From: Phytophthora sp. 'mugwort'
Taxonomy: Eukaryota > Oomycota > Peronosporomycetes > Peronosporales > Peronosporaceae
Assembly (NCBI GenBank): GCA_033558025.1
Contig: JAUCEF010000003.1
Span: 2,692,001 to 2,756,000, forward strand
Direction: 5' to 3'
Length of the DNA: 64,000 nt
Shown: piece after piece, positions 46,451 to 57,771 of the stretch
Numbering within the stretch: the stretch's first letter is position 1
Layout: each line of letters opens with the position of its first letter
Translations under genes and position numbers: made by a program
The notes under the pieces: model-generated
What the model saw: only the letters and a program-made list of their open reading frames with translations
Database searches by the model: none
What the model was told of the DNA's origin: nothing

Positions 46451-47823
46451 AGATAATGCCTTGCCGCGGACGGATCTCCTCCTCTGTGTTCGCCTCAGAA
46501 TCTCCCACTCGCAGATCCTCGATCCGCACCTTGACTGTCGTGGGTGCTACCTCTGGCAGCACAGCCAGCTCGCTTTGCACTTCTTCGGCGTGCAGCGTGC
46601 CTCCGTCGTGGTAGCAAATATCGGGATGCTTGACTGGATCCTCCTTCGAGTCGTCATGTATCTTGGTGCCACTGTCCAGATCCGTTCTTGCCGATTCCGT
46701 CGAGCGATCCTCCGCGAGATCCTTGACTCGGCTCTTGGGCTTGTCCGCGGGATCCTCGATTGGAAGCCGTGTGGCTTGATCCAGCATCTCCGACGGGAGA
46801 TCCACTTCCAGAAGGTCACTTGACTTCAGCACGTCGATCAACGGCGATTACTCAGCCCCGAAGCTTCTGTCGGCTTCGTGAGCGGCACCGCTCACTTCGT
46901 CGTCTCCTGGAGCAACTTTCCCACCAGGCCCGAGTGCGCAACTCCCTTTGGGGCCTTCGCTAGGCGAGGCCTCTTCGCGCAGCCCTCGCGGCACGCATTG
47001 CGGCCGTCGGGCGTTCTTGGCGATATGATATCGTGGCCTCGTCCTTGTACAGGGCCTGGTGACTGGTCGCCTGATCGCCTCATCTCCCCCACCGAATAAT
47101 CAGCGACACGTGTCGCGACAGTGACGTCTGTCGGCGGCCGATTCTCTCGATCCCAGCCTCGGGCGGGGTCGTGCGAGGTCTTATTTTGACCGCCGTCGTC
47201 GGGCGCGACTGCCGCACCCTCTTGCGCCACCGAGGCTTCTTTTGGGCCTCCGTCAGATATCGCGACCTTCGCGCCGATTGTCCATCCTGCATGCACGTCA
47301 CCGATACCGGGTGCACGAAACAGGGCGTGATTACGCTCATGTCTCCAATCAGGTGTCGCACTGTTCTGTCCCTGACTTGCATTCAGAGGGAGGGTCACCG
47401 CCACCCGGTACGCCTTTGGCGCTCTTCCTCACTTCCTGTGGATTCAGATGCCTTCGGTTGCGGCAGGATCCTGGTCGGCGGGTCGTACTCTACCCGGTCA
47501 ACTGCGGGCTCCAGATCCGGCGCTGGCGGCGCCGCTCCTACGGCGGATGTTGCATCCATAGCTTCCCACGCCAGGGTTTGTCACTCGGCGTAGCGACGGG
47601 ATCCTACAGAGACGAAACCCGGCTGACAAGGAACGTGATCCCCGGTCAGCCACAGTCCGATCTGCATGTCCCTGTTCAAAATCAGCTTCGTGTCGCCCAG
47701 GTTCGTGAGATGTAAGTAGCGGATCCTGCCTGGGCCTTTAACTAGGGTGGGCACCCAGCGCTCACCGCGGGCTAACCACAGCTTTTCATTGTCAGACACA
47801 CGGATCCGCAGCGGGAGCTCCAT
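46191..47823 (-). pseudogene. protease-RT linker of element B, left copy
   Basis: Three successive frames carry it. They are 47,823-47,581 (LPLRIRVSDNEKLWLARGE), 47,404-46,892 (Gly/Arg-rich, unassigned), and 46,841-46,191 (acidic, DLPSEMLDQATRLPIED). They fill the space between protease and RT. Element A has an equivalent acidic linker. No known domain is seen. Confidence 0.6.
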
Positions 47824-48310
47824 GGACGCTGCGACCCCCCACCGTCAAATGCTCGCCCACAAACACCGGGCGGGCTTTGTCGTTGAAGATCTGGCGGCGC
47901 CCCTGCAACATGACTCGCACATCGTCCGGCAGGCACATGGATCCGTCGCCAAGATCTAGTCGGATCCCAGCCGGGACCATGAAGTCCATGCCAAGGATAG
48001 CCTCGTAGTCCGGCGGCAAATCGTCTCCTACCCAGACGTCGTAGAAGTACACCAAGGATCCCGCCAAGGTAAGCTTGATCCGTGTGCGTCCTTCCGCGAC
48101 ATACAGCTTTTCACCGATTCCGAGGCATTCTTGACTCTGACTTGTGTCGATATGGCATCCTACCTTACGAGCAAGGTGGCGTCGATGATCAACACCCACA
48201 GCCTTGACGTTGTTGATCTTGCTGTTCGCTTTCGCCTGCTTAAAGTGTTTGCCGGGGCCATGGTACTTCCAGTATCCGCGCGACTCGCCGGGCCGCAGAT
48301 CCAAAGTCAT
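47792..48310 (-). pseudogene. protease of element B, left copy (active site lost)
   Basis: The frame shows GCHIDTSQSQECLGIGEKLYV, then AILGMDFMVPAGIRLDLGDG and LPDDVRVMLQGRRQIF, the C-terminal part of a retropepsin. The active-site DTGA and the strand after it are missing: element A's NTGAEVSILDTAFAR corresponds to a shortened, frame-shifted VGVDHRRHLAR near 48,180-48,210. The same deletion is in the right arm. Confidence 0.75.
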
Positions 48311-48503
48311 CGTGACCTCGGATCGTTGCTAGTCGTCAGCAGGTCGAAGCCTTGCAACCATAGCCGTGCGTTTCTTATGAAGTTCATATGTATTACCAAA
48401 TAGATTAGCTCGTGATCCGCTATCTTCGGCTTCTTCTCCACGAATGCATAGATGAATGAGCTAGAACGCTCGTCTCGTACCGGGTTGAAAACCGGCGAGC
48501 GTC

Positions 48504-49146
48504 CTAGTTTAACATCTTCTCAGCAGCCTCAGATAGTAGTCCAGGATGCTTGCTGGGGTCGAACCATTGACGGATGAGGTTGTAGAACTCTACCATCTGG
48601 CATTTGCCGTGATCGTGGAGCTCGCCACAGCCACGACACACGAAGAAACACCGAACTGACGGATGTCCTCTCTTACCGCACTTCTGACAGATCAGGCGCT
48701 TCCAACACCCAAGATAAAGATCCGAAAGCTTACGTGATCCACAGTGCGAGCAGCGCATCTGGCCATCTCTGCCGAAACGCGGGCGGTGATCCTGCTGTCG
48801 AGGATCCTCTGGCGCATCGTTCGAGCGCCCAGGATTCGGTACTCTTGGCGGATCCGCTGCTGCACTGCTTGAGACTGGTCACTCACCGCCGTCACGTACG
48901 CTCGGCGCAGTTCGCCTTCGGATCCTGACTCCTCAGCGTCCGATCTGAACTCGGATCCGGAATCAGGGATCTTGATAGCGCGTACAGCACGGGCTGGCGC
49001 CGTTGGTGGCGCAGGACTCGGCTTGGATCGGTACTTGCCGGATCCGGTCGACTTCTTCTGGCGCGACTTCGCGAGCTCGTGCGCGCGTAGCACGTCCCCC
49101 AGCAGATACGCGTCAGCCAAGCGCATCTGTGCGAGCTGATCCACAA
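48504..49146 (-). pseudogene. nucleocapsid region with CCHC knuckle, element B left copy
   Basis: The 150-codon frame (49,144-48,692) is basic and helical (LADAYLLGDVLRAHELAKSR). It shifts into the frame at 48,758-48,504, which carries CQKCGKRGHPSVRC (CX2CX4HX4C) and a second Cys/His cluster (CRGCGELHDHGKC). This fits the nucleic-acid-binding end of gag. A frame break separates it from the capsid frame that ends at 49,309. Confidence 0.8.
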
Positions 49147-49308
49147 GATCCTGGTCTCCCAGAGTCTAGATGAAGTGTTCTACGTGCTCGCGACGGGCCT
49201 TCGCGTCGCCATCCTTGATCTTCAGCCTCGTGCGCATGCCTGCAACGTTAAGGGGTGCAGATACTCCAGCGGCGTCTCCCCTGCGCGCTTGCGCGCGTGG
49301 TAGTATTA

Positions 49309-50532
49309 CTATGCTACCGAGATTCCCAATCCGCAGTACTGCGTCTGGAAGCCCCTGAGCAAGTCACTCCACTTCGACCGTGTGGATCGGCTCAGCTGCC
49401 TGTACCAGTTCCTCGCGGGTCCGGTAAGCCGATCCGCGAATGTAAGGCATTTCTCTTCGTCTGTAGCTTGATCCCTCGTGAGTGCAGACTTGACATTGCT
49501 GATCCACCCTCGTGCACGCTCTTCGTCATGATCCTTGCCTGTGAATTTCTTCAGATCTGAGATGGCCGATATCCTGACACGTTGAACCGTCGACGATCCA
49601 GTCGGAACGACTGCTGCAGCTGTCGTAGCCGTGCGTCTCGTGGATCCCATGTCGAGATCATCCGGATCATACTCCCAGTGCAGCGGTGGTGATCTTGCGG
49701 TCCCACTGATTCCATGTCGACATCCTGCGATCCCGGACCGCGTGGGGACGGAATCAGTCGCGAAGCCCTGGCCTCTTGACGTTCGCTCAGGAAACGTGCC
49801 ATAGCCGCTTGGAAGTATGTCTCCCGGACCACTCGTCGGTTCCTGGGCCGGATCCGCTAACCGGATCCGGGCTTGCGACGGTCTCGTCGGACGCGGAGCC
49901 AGGATCTTATCTTCCAGAGTGCTAGCAGAAGGGGACGGCAGCATCGCGGCGCCGGCTGGCCCAAGTGACATCCGTCGCGGCTCCGATGAGCTGCTGGATC
50001 CGACTTCTGACGTAGCCGACGCGTACTGCGATGATCGTGTGTGGTACTCCGGCGACCTGGTGTACACCGCCTTGATGTCGGGCGACGAGACGTATCCGGC
50101 CTTGGTCTCGATTGCCGAGCTGTGCTCGGTCTTGATCTCGGGCGCTGCAGCTGCCGATCGATCGCCCAGAAAGGATTTCGACAGGTTGAAGAGTGACGCG
50201 GCCAAGATCCGGATCGTATCGGTGTCCAACTGGAACAGGTCGTCAGCGTCGAACGCTCCTGCCGTAAGGCCGGCCTCTTCCAGCATCCTCAGCAGGTCCA
50301 TCGCGGCGTCCAGCTTGTTTGTGGTTGACGACGGGGGCGACACAGGTCCGGTGAGAGATCCGAGCTGCAGGATCAGCATCACTGGGTCCTTGCGCAGGAA
50401 GTCGTTCAGCTCCGTACGCACGTACGCTGACTCCAGCTTAGATCGTGACCAGGTAGACTTCAATACAGCACGATTTTCGCTATCCGAGCCTGGTGCCTTG
50501 AATTTCTTCCGTGCGGCCTTCGTCTTCTTCAT
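49309..50532 (-). CDS. gag ORF2 (capsid) of element B, left copy, open
   Basis: A 407-codon frame with no stop is the longest intact gag in the window. The N-terminus is basic (KKTKAARKKFKAPG), followed by a helical region (DAAMDLLRMLEEAGLTAG). A Ser/Ala/Pro-rich middle comes next. The C-terminal capsid-like block has DLKKFTGKDHDEERARGWIS, TGPARNWYRQLS and FQTQYCGLG. Its ATG overlaps the stop of gag ORF1 as ATGA (50,529-50,532), a layout compatible with stop-start coupling. The frame ends before the zinc knuckle, so the full gag polyprotein would need another frame event. The right arm's copy is broken by a nonsense codon and an inversion. Confidence 0.75.
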   Translation of the reverse strand: MKKTKAARKKFKAPGSDSENRAVLKSTWSRSKLESAYVRTELNDFLRKDPVMLILQLGSLTGPVSPPSSTTNKLDAAMDLLRMLEEAGLTAGAFDADDLFQLDTDTIRILAASLFNLSKSFLGDRSAAAAPEIKTEHSSAIETKAGYVSSPDIKAVYTRSPEYHTRSSQYASATSEVGSSSSSEPRRMSLGPAGAAMLPSPSASTLEDKILAPRPTRPSQARIRLADPAQEPTSGPGDILPSGYGTFPERTSRGQGFATDSVPTRSGIAGCRHGISGTARSPPLHWEYDPDDLDMGSTRRTATTAAAVVPTGSSTVQRVRISAISDLKKFTGKDHDEERARGWISNVKSALTRDQATDEEKCLTFADRLTGPARNWYRQLSRSTRSKWSDLLRGFQTQYCGLGISVA

Positions 50533-50882
50533 TGACGTGGCACTTGAGGCAGCTGGGTGGTGGTGGATGAAGGATCATTTGCTCTCGCGAACGATCGTTC
50601 GTCCGGCAGGTCCTGACTCGCGTCAAGACCTGCGGGGGTCCTCAAAAGGACCTGGGGAGGAAAGCGAGGTTTCTCTTCATGATCCGTTGCCAGACCATCC
50701 TCTCTTCCGTCGGCAGAGCTCCTCCCAGGGCTCGGCCGATCCGTGGATCTCTCTTTCAGCGACGCCGTCGGCGATCCAGTCTCCATCGGCGCTTCATCTC
50801 CCGATCCATTGCTCACTTGCGCATTATCTTGAGACTCACTGTGGAATCCCGCGTCGCCAAGAGATCCGGTCACGCGCACCAT
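50529..50882 (-). CDS. gag ORF1 of element B, left copy
   Basis: A 117-codon frame starting MVRVTGSLGDAGFHSESQD, rich in Ser/Asp/Pro (RPSPGRSSADGRED), probably disordered. It matches the start of gag in element A (MVRVPGSLGDSGF), which supports this start. Its TGA stop overlaps the ATG of gag ORF2. The right arm lacks the first ~19 codons. The 5' flank is the U unit. Confidence 0.65.
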   Translation of the reverse strand: MVRVTGSLGDAGFHSESQDNAQVSNGSGDEAPMETGSPTASLKERSTDRPSPGRSSADGREDGLATDHEEKPRFPPQVLLRTPAGLDASQDLPDERSFARANDPSSTTTQLPQVPRQ

Positions 50883-51769
50883 TGTGGTGGAGTGGATCCG
50901 CTGAATTTCAGTAGGATCTCAACTAACACGCACTGCGCCCAGACACCGACTAACGGAGGGGGTACTCCGACGGCCGTGTTGTTGCGGAGTGGTTCACCTT
51001 GTGTACCCGTCGGCGGGCTAGTACTGCTCTTTCGTTGACACGAGATGCGCACTTGGTGGGCCTTGGACGTCCTTGTGGGGACTTGGGGGGGGGGAATCTG
51101 CGCGGGTATTCCTGCGCACGAGATCCGGTGTTGGTTTGATCTTGAGCTCTTGCGTAGTCTTGTGAATCCGTAATAGAAATACGTGATCCGGAGTTGTTCC
51201 TTCTTGAGGGTGGCCTTGCTCCTTATCGCAGTGTCCTTGTTCCTTTACGATGCTTGCCGCTTCCAATAGCGGGATCTTGAGGGGGATTGAGAAGCCAAAG
51301 GGCGAGCGCGACTGGCCAAGCTATCCAGGGGCTGCCACGTGTGCAGGAAGATCGCCAAAGTTTAGACTTAGTCTATGTATGTGGCCAATAGAAATCCCCT
51401 ATACTATAAGCAAGTCTGTCTTCCAGTGCAAATTCGGTTCTGATTTATACCTTAGCCTATCTACCTTCGGATCCCATCCCAACACCTATCCTTCGGACTA
51501 CTTATAACCCAGGATCCCATCTCTGACCTATTCCTGGCCACTCATCTCCACTCTACCTCCCTTTAGCTACGGATCTTTAACCCGGTGTGCATTAAACGGA
51601 TCGGATCTAGTACCTAGACCTGACTCCACGGGGTCCAGGATCCGTACCATATACAGACCAGGCGTGTCGCATGGTCCGAATCCATCACCCTGACGCTGTT
51701 ATAACTGCTGCTGGCGACGTGGATCCTCCAGCTCCCGGTCAACTTCCATCTCATCCGGATCTGCAATAC
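50881..51769 (+). repeat. terminal unit U, copy 2 (palindrome centre)
   Basis: This single copy of the ~890-bp unit separates the two arms. On its left it runs, on the minus strand, straight into the gag start of the left element. On its right it ends ctgcaatacc, exactly where copy 1 ends before element A. From there the right arm starts at about codon 20 of gag ORF1. Orientation of the LTR-like half agrees with the right arm, so U looks like the 5' LTR of the right copy, and the left copy lacks an LTR of its own. Confidence 0.7.
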
Positions 51770-51770
51770 C

Positions 51771-53282
51771 CCAATGCGCAAGTGAGCAATGGATCGGGAG
51801 ATGAAGCGCCGATGGAGACTGGATCGCCGACGGCGTCGCTGAAAGAGAGATCCACGGATCGGCCGAGCCCTGGGAGGAGCTCTGCCGACGGAAGAGAGGA
51901 TGGTCTGGCAACGGATCATGAAGAGAAACCTCGCTTTCCTCCCCAGGTCCTTTTGAGGACCCCCGCAGGTCTTGACGCGAGTCAGGACCTGCCGGACGAA
52001 CGATCGTTCGCGAGAGCAAATGATCCTTCATCCACCACCACCCAGCTGCCTCAAGTGCCACGTCAATGAAGAAGACGAAGGCCGCACGGAAGAAATTCAA
52101 GGCACCAGGCTCGGATAGCGAAAATCGTGCTGTATTGTAGTCTACCTGGTCACGATCTAAGCTGGAGTCAGCGTACGTGCGTACGGAGCTGAACGACTTC
52201 CTGCGCAAGGACCCAGTGATGCTGATCCTGCAGCTCGGATCTCTCACCGGACCTGTGTCGCCCCCGTCGTCAACCACAAACAAGCTGGACGCCGCGATGG
52301 ACCTGCTGAGGATGCTGGAAGAGGCCGGCCTTACGGCAGGAGCGTTCGACGCTGACGACCTGTTCCAGTTGGACACCGATACGATCCGGATCTTGGCCGC
52401 GCCCCTTGACGTTCGCTCAGGAAACGTGCCATAGCCGCTTGGAAGTATGTCTCCCGGACCACTCGTCGGTTCCTGGGCCGGATCCGCTAACCGGATCCGG
52501 GCTTGCGACGGTCTCGTCGGACGCGGAGCCAGGATCTTATCTTCCAGAGTGCTAGCAGAAGGGGACGGCAGCATCGCGGCGCCGGCTGGCCCAAGTGACA
52601 TCCGTCGCGGCTCCGATGAGCTGCTGGATCCGACTTCTGACGTAGCCGACGCGTACTGCGATGATCGTGTGTGGTACTCCGGCGACCTGGTGTACACCGC
52701 CTTGATGTCGGGCGACGAGACGTATCCGGCCTTGGTCTCGATTGCCGAGCTGTGCTCGGTCTTGATCTCGGGCGCTGCAGCTGCCGATCGATCGCCCAGA
52801 AAGGATTTCGACAGGTTGAAGAGTGCTTCGCGACTGATTCCGTCCCCACGCGGTCCGGGATCGCAGGATGTCGACATGGAATCAGTGGGACCGCAAGATC
52901 ACCACCGCTGCACTGGGAGTATGATCCGGATGATCTCGACATGGGATCCACGAGACGCACGGCTACGACAGCTGCAGCAGTCGTTCCGACTGGATCGTCG
53001 ACGGTTCAACGCGTCAGGATATCGGCCATCTCAGATCTGAAGAAATTCACAGGCAAGGATCATGACGAAGAGCGTGCACGAGGGTGGATCAGCAATGTCA
53101 AGTCTGCACTCACGAGGGATCAAGCTACAGACGAAGAGAAATGCCTTACATTCGCGGATCGGCTTACCGGACCCGCGAGGAACTGGTACAGGCAGCTGAG
53201 CCGATCCACACGGTCGAAGTGGAGTGACTTGCTCAGGGGCTTCCAGACGCAGTACTGCGGATTGGGAATCTCGGTAGCATAG
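51771..53282 (+). pseudogene. gag of element B, right copy (rearranged)
   Basis: Gag ORF1 resumes at its codon ~20 (NAQVSNGSGDEAPMETG) and ends at 52,069 with the same ATGA overlap. Gag ORF2 stops at codon 25 (TAG at 52,138), where the left copy has Lys. The stretch at 52,404-52,825 is inverted. The frame resumes with ISDLKKFTGKDHDEE and ends FQTQYCGLG at 53,282. The left copy shows the ancestral order because its frame is open throughout. Confidence 0.85.
52404..52825 (-). other. 422-bp inversion within gag of the right arm
   Basis: This interval has the same orientation as its counterpart at 49,775-50,195 although all flanking sequence is in the opposite orientation. Breakpoints carry small losses (about 6-9 bases at one side, 2 at the other), typical of end joining. 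It creates misleading open frames on both strands. Confidence 0.9.
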
Positions 53283-53446
53283 TAATACTACCACGCGCGC
53301 AAGCGCGCAGGGGAGACGCCGCTGGAGTATCTGCACCCCTTAACGTTGCAGGCATGCGCACGAGGCTGAAGATCAAGGATGGCGACGCGAAGGCCCGTCG
53401 CGAGCACGTAGAACACTTCATCTAGACTCTGGGAGACCAGGATCTT

Positions 53447-54799
53447 GTGGATCAGCTCGCACAGATGCGCTTGGCTGACGCGTATCTGCTGGGGGACGTG
53501 CTACGCGCGCACGAGCTCGCGAAGTCGCGCCAGAAGAAGTCGACCGGATCCGGCAAGTACCGATCCAAGCCGAGTCCTGCGCCACCAACGGCGCCAGCCC
53601 GTGCTGTACGCGCTATCAAGATCCCTGATTCCGGATCCGAGTTCAGATCGGACGCTGAGGAGTCAGGATCCGAAGGCGAACTGCGCCGAGCGTACGTGAC
53701 GGCGGTGAGTGACCAGTCTCAAGCAGTGCAGCAGCGGATCCGCCAAGAGTACCGAATCCTGGGCGCTCGAACGATGCGCCAGAGGATCCTCGACAGCAGG
53801 ATCACCGCCCGCGTTTCGGCAGAGATGGCCAGATGCGCTGCTCGCACTGTGGATCACGTAAGCTTTCGGATCTTTATCTTGGGTGTTGGAAGCGCCTGAT
53901 CTGTCAGAAGTGCGGTAAGAGAGGACATCCGTCAGTTCGGTGTTTCTTCGTGTGTCGTGACTGTGGCGAGCTCCACGATCACGGCAAATGCCAGATGGTA
54001 GAGTTCTACAACCTCATCCGTCAATGGTTCGACCCCAGCAAGCATCCTGGACTACTATCTGAGGCTGCTGAGAAGATGTTAAACTAGGACGCTCGCCGGT
54101 TTTCAACCCGGTACGAGACGAGCGTTCTAGCTCATTCATCTATGCATTCGTGGAGAAGAAGCCGAAGATAGCGGATCACGAGCTAATCTATTTGGTAATA
54201 CATATGAACTTCATAAGAAACGCACGGCTATGGTTGCAAGGCTTCGACCTGCTGACGACTAGCAACGATCCGAGGTCACGATGACTTTGGATCTGCGGCC
54301 CGGCGAGTCGCGCGGATACTGGAAGTACCATGGCCCCGGCAAACACTTTAAGCAGGCGAAAGCGAACAGCAAGATCAACAACGTCAAGGCTGTGGGTGTT
54401 GATCATCGACGCCACCTTGCTCGTAAGGTAGGATGCCATATCGACACAAGTCAGAGTCAAGAATGCCTCGGAATCGGTGAAAAGCTGTATGTCGCGGAAG
54501 GACGCACACGGATCAAGCTTACCTTGGCGGGATCCTTGGTGTACTTCTACGACGTCTGGGTAGGAGACGATTTGCCGCCGGACTACGAGGCTATCCTTGG
54601 CATGGACTTCATGGTCCCGGCTGGGATCCGACTAGATCTTGGCGACGGATCCATGTGCCTGCCGGACGATGTGCGAGTCATGTTGCAGGGGCGCCGCCAG
54701 ATCTTCAACGACAAAGCCCGCCCGGTGTTTGTGGGCGAGCATTTGACGGTGGGGGGTCGCAGCGTCCATGGAGCTCCCGCTGCGGATCCGTGTGTCTGA
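53447..54799 (+). pseudogene. nucleocapsid and protease of element B, right copy
   Basis: Mirror of 47,792-49,146: frames at 53,447-53,899, 53,833-54,087 (CQKCGKRGHPSVRC) and 54,281-54,799. The only coding difference noticed is Gly to Asp in the second Cys/His cluster (CRDCGELHDH). The protease active site is missing here too. Confidence 0.85.
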
Positions 54800-57540
54800 C
54801 AATGAAAAGCTGTGGTTAGCCCGCGGTGAGCGCTGGGTGCCCACCCTAGTTAAAGGCCCAGGCAGGATCCGCTACTTACATCTCACGAACCTGGGCGACA
54901 CGAAGCTGATTTTGAACAGGGACATGCAGATCGGACTGTGGCTGACCGGGGATCACGTTCCTTGTCAGCCGGGTTTCGTCTCTGTAGGATCCCGTCGCTA
55001 CGCCGAGTGACAAACCCTGGCGTGGGAAGCTATGGATGCAACATCCGCCGTAGGAGCGGCGCCGCCAGCGCCGGATCTGGAGCCCGCAGTTGACCGGGTA
55101 GAGTACGACCCGCCGACCAGGATCCTGCCGCAACCGAAGGCATCTGAATCCACAGGAAGTGAGGAAGAGCGCCAAAGGCGTACCGGGTGGCGGTGACCCT
55201 CCCTCTGAATGCAAGTCAGGGACAGAACAGTGCGACACCTGATTGGAGACATGAGCGTAATCACGCCCTGTTTCGTGCACCCGGTATCGGTGACGTGCAT
55301 GCAGGATGGACAATCGGCGCGAAGGTCGCGATATCTGACGGAGGCCCAAAAGAAGCCTCGGTGGCGCAAGAGGGTGCGGCAGTCGCGCCCGACGACGGCG
55401 GTCAAAATAAGACCTCGCACGACCCCGCCCGAGGCTGGGATCGAGAGAATCGGCCGCCGACAGACGTCACTGTCGCGACACGTGTCGCTGATTATTCGGT
55501 GGGGGAGATGAGGCGATCAGGCGACCAGTCACCAGGCCCTGTACAAGGACGAGGCCACGATATCATATCGCCAAGAACGCCCGACGGCCGCAATGCGTGC
55601 CGCGAGGGCTGCGCGAAGAGGCCTCGCCTAGCGAAGGCCCCAAAGGGAGTTGCGCACTCGGGCCTGGTGGGAAAGTTGCTCCAGGAGACGACGAAGTGAG
55701 CGGTGCCGCTCACGAAGCCGACAGAAGCTTCGGGGCTGAGTAATCGCCGTTGATCGACGTGCTGAAGTCAAGTGACCTTCTGGAAGTGGATCTCCCGTCG
55801 GAGATGCTGGATCAAGCCACACGGCTTCCAATCGAGGATCCCGCGGACAAGCCCAAGAGCCGAGTCAAGGATCTCGCGGAGGATCGCTCGACGGAATCGG
55901 CAAGAACGGATCTGGACAGTGGCACCAAGATACATGACGACTCGAAGGAGGATCCAGTCAAGCATCCCGATATTTGCTACCACGACGGAGGCACGCTGCA
56001 CGCCGAAGAAGTGCAAAGCGAGCTGGCTGTGCTGCCAGAGGTAGCACCCACGACAGTCAAGGTGCGGATCGAGGATCTGCGAGTGGGAGATTCTGAGGCG
56101 AACACAGAGGAGGAGATCCGTCCGCGGCAAGGCATTATCTGGTCCTACCAGCACTTATTGATCGGCAAGGGCAACGCGCTGCCTCCTGCGGCTGTAGGCG
56201 TGGTATGTGTCATCGACGTTGGAAAGGCCACCCCAATCGCACAACGTCTGCAAAAGATCTCCCCCAGTTTCGCGAGAAGGTATCGGATCCGATCAAGGGG
56301 CTGCGTCAGCCACGATCATACGACACTCAACGTCTCCATGGGCATCACCAATCGTGGCGATCATCAAGAAGAATGGTGTGGACATAAGGTTGTGTATTGA
56401 TCACCGCCTGATTAACGGTCTCACCAAGCTGTTGGTTTACTCGATGCCCCTGATCAATGATCTGCACGAGGATCTAGACAAGGTGCTGTGGTATTGCTCG
56501 TTGGATATGGCGAGTGGCTTCTGGGTTGTGTCTATGACGGATCGTGCTCGTGCCATCTCGGCATTCACCACGCCGTTTGGCCTGTTTGAGTGGAACCGCG
56601 TGCCATTTGGATTGAAGAACGTTCCACAGATCTACCAGAGCTGATCGACAACGCACTGTACGGCATCTTGCGGATCCCATCAGCAGCGGATCGAGGATCC
56701 TCAACGGACATCTTCGAAGGAGGAGATCCGGAGGAAGTAGGTGAACCTTCCGTACTGGGGCGTCGATTCTACATCGATGACATCCTTGTTACGGCCGGAT
56801 CCTGGGATCAGTTGTGCGAACGAGTGAAGCTCCTGCTCGCCGCCTGTGGCAAGTGGAATATCTCGATCAGTGTCGCGAAGAGCGTCTGCGGACTGAAGAA
56901 GGTAGATTACCTCCGGCATCGTGTATTCATCGAAGGCTTGGAGGCTCATCCAAAGGATCTCAGTGCGCGGGTAAATCTGCCATTCCCGAAATCTCTACGG
57001 TCTATGCAGTCGTTCTTGGGTAGTCTGAACTACTACGGACACTTCATTGAAGACATGGCGGTGTATGCGTCGATGTTGTACGAGCTGCGAGAAGTGGATT
57101 TCTCCGCGATGCGTGCTAGAGCAGGATCGCTGTCAACGAAGGGAAGATCGACCGAGAGATCCTCGAAGGCGGGGACCCCCAGTTCGATAGGATCCGGAGG
57201 CGTCAGAGCCGAAGTGGATCGGAGCTAGAGCAGCGTATTCCACACTGAAGAACAAGATCGCGACGACCCCGATCCTCCGACACTTCGATCCGGAGAAACA
57301 GCCAGTGCTGATCGTCTATGCCAGCGAGTGGGCAGTGTCCGCCTCCCTGGTGCAGGATCACGACGGCACATTCTTGCCCCTGATGTACCCGAGCCGCACG
57401 TTGAAGTCGAGCGAGTTGAAGTACGGCGTCGTGGAGAAGGAAGTGCTAGCGTAGCTGCGTATGCTGGATCTGGGTTATTCGATGCTGGTCGGCAGATCAA
57501 TTAAGATCCTGACGCGGCACTCGACGTTGGCTTGGCTGTT
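54768..57540 (+). pseudogene. linker, RT and first RNase H of element B, right copy
   Basis: Mirror of 45,010-47,823. It carries the linker frames (54,768-56,400), RT with LDMASGFW near 56,502 and YIDD near 56,772, and the degenerate RNase H (VYASEW) near 57,320. The same frameshifts as in the left arm are present, at the RT N-terminus and at QIYQ/LIDNAL. The TAG after VVEKEVLA is shared as well. Confidence 0.9.
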
Positions 57541-57771
57541 CCACGCTACAGGGCTCCAAGGGCGGCTCGGGACAATGGACCGCATTGCTATCGCCCTGGA
57601 CGTTGGAAATCACAAAGTGCACGAAAGGTGAGGATGAGATCTTGGGATCGCTGGCTGCGTGTGTGACGCCACGATCGATAGTGGATCAGGCACTGGTGGC
57701 AATTGCACCGCGGAAAGAGCCCCGCCGAGCAGTACAGACTCTGATCCTTACCGTGAAGCCCGACGAGGAAC

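Larger units (their letters stand above)
40313..50826 (-). repeat. palindrome left arm (element B, minus strand)
   Basis: The reverse complement of this arm is found at 51,770-61,945 with near-identity. Paired coordinates sum to 102,598 near gag, 102,591 through pol and 102,265 beyond the pol tail. The three sums reflect one inversion-linked loss of about 7 bases and one net loss of ~326 bases in the right arm. Long frames are identical between arms; I saw only scattered single-base differences (for example Gly/Asp in the zinc knuckle region). The arm holds one complete element B body, gag to chromodomain plus aORF. Confidence 0.95.

Noticed and set aside
49817..50914. 365-codon plus-strand open frame
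   Set aside because: It is the complement of gag of left-arm element B; the protein is low-complexity and explained by the gag coding strand.
51699..52877. 392-codon minus-strand open frame in the right arm
   Set aside because: It is a mosaic created by the 422-bp inversion, joining the gag coding strand of the flipped block to antisense gag on both sides.
54876..55420. Minus-strand frames of 140-157 codons, and their mirrors at 47,171-47,715
   Set aside because: They are shadows of the protease-RT linker of element B; no domain or independent support.
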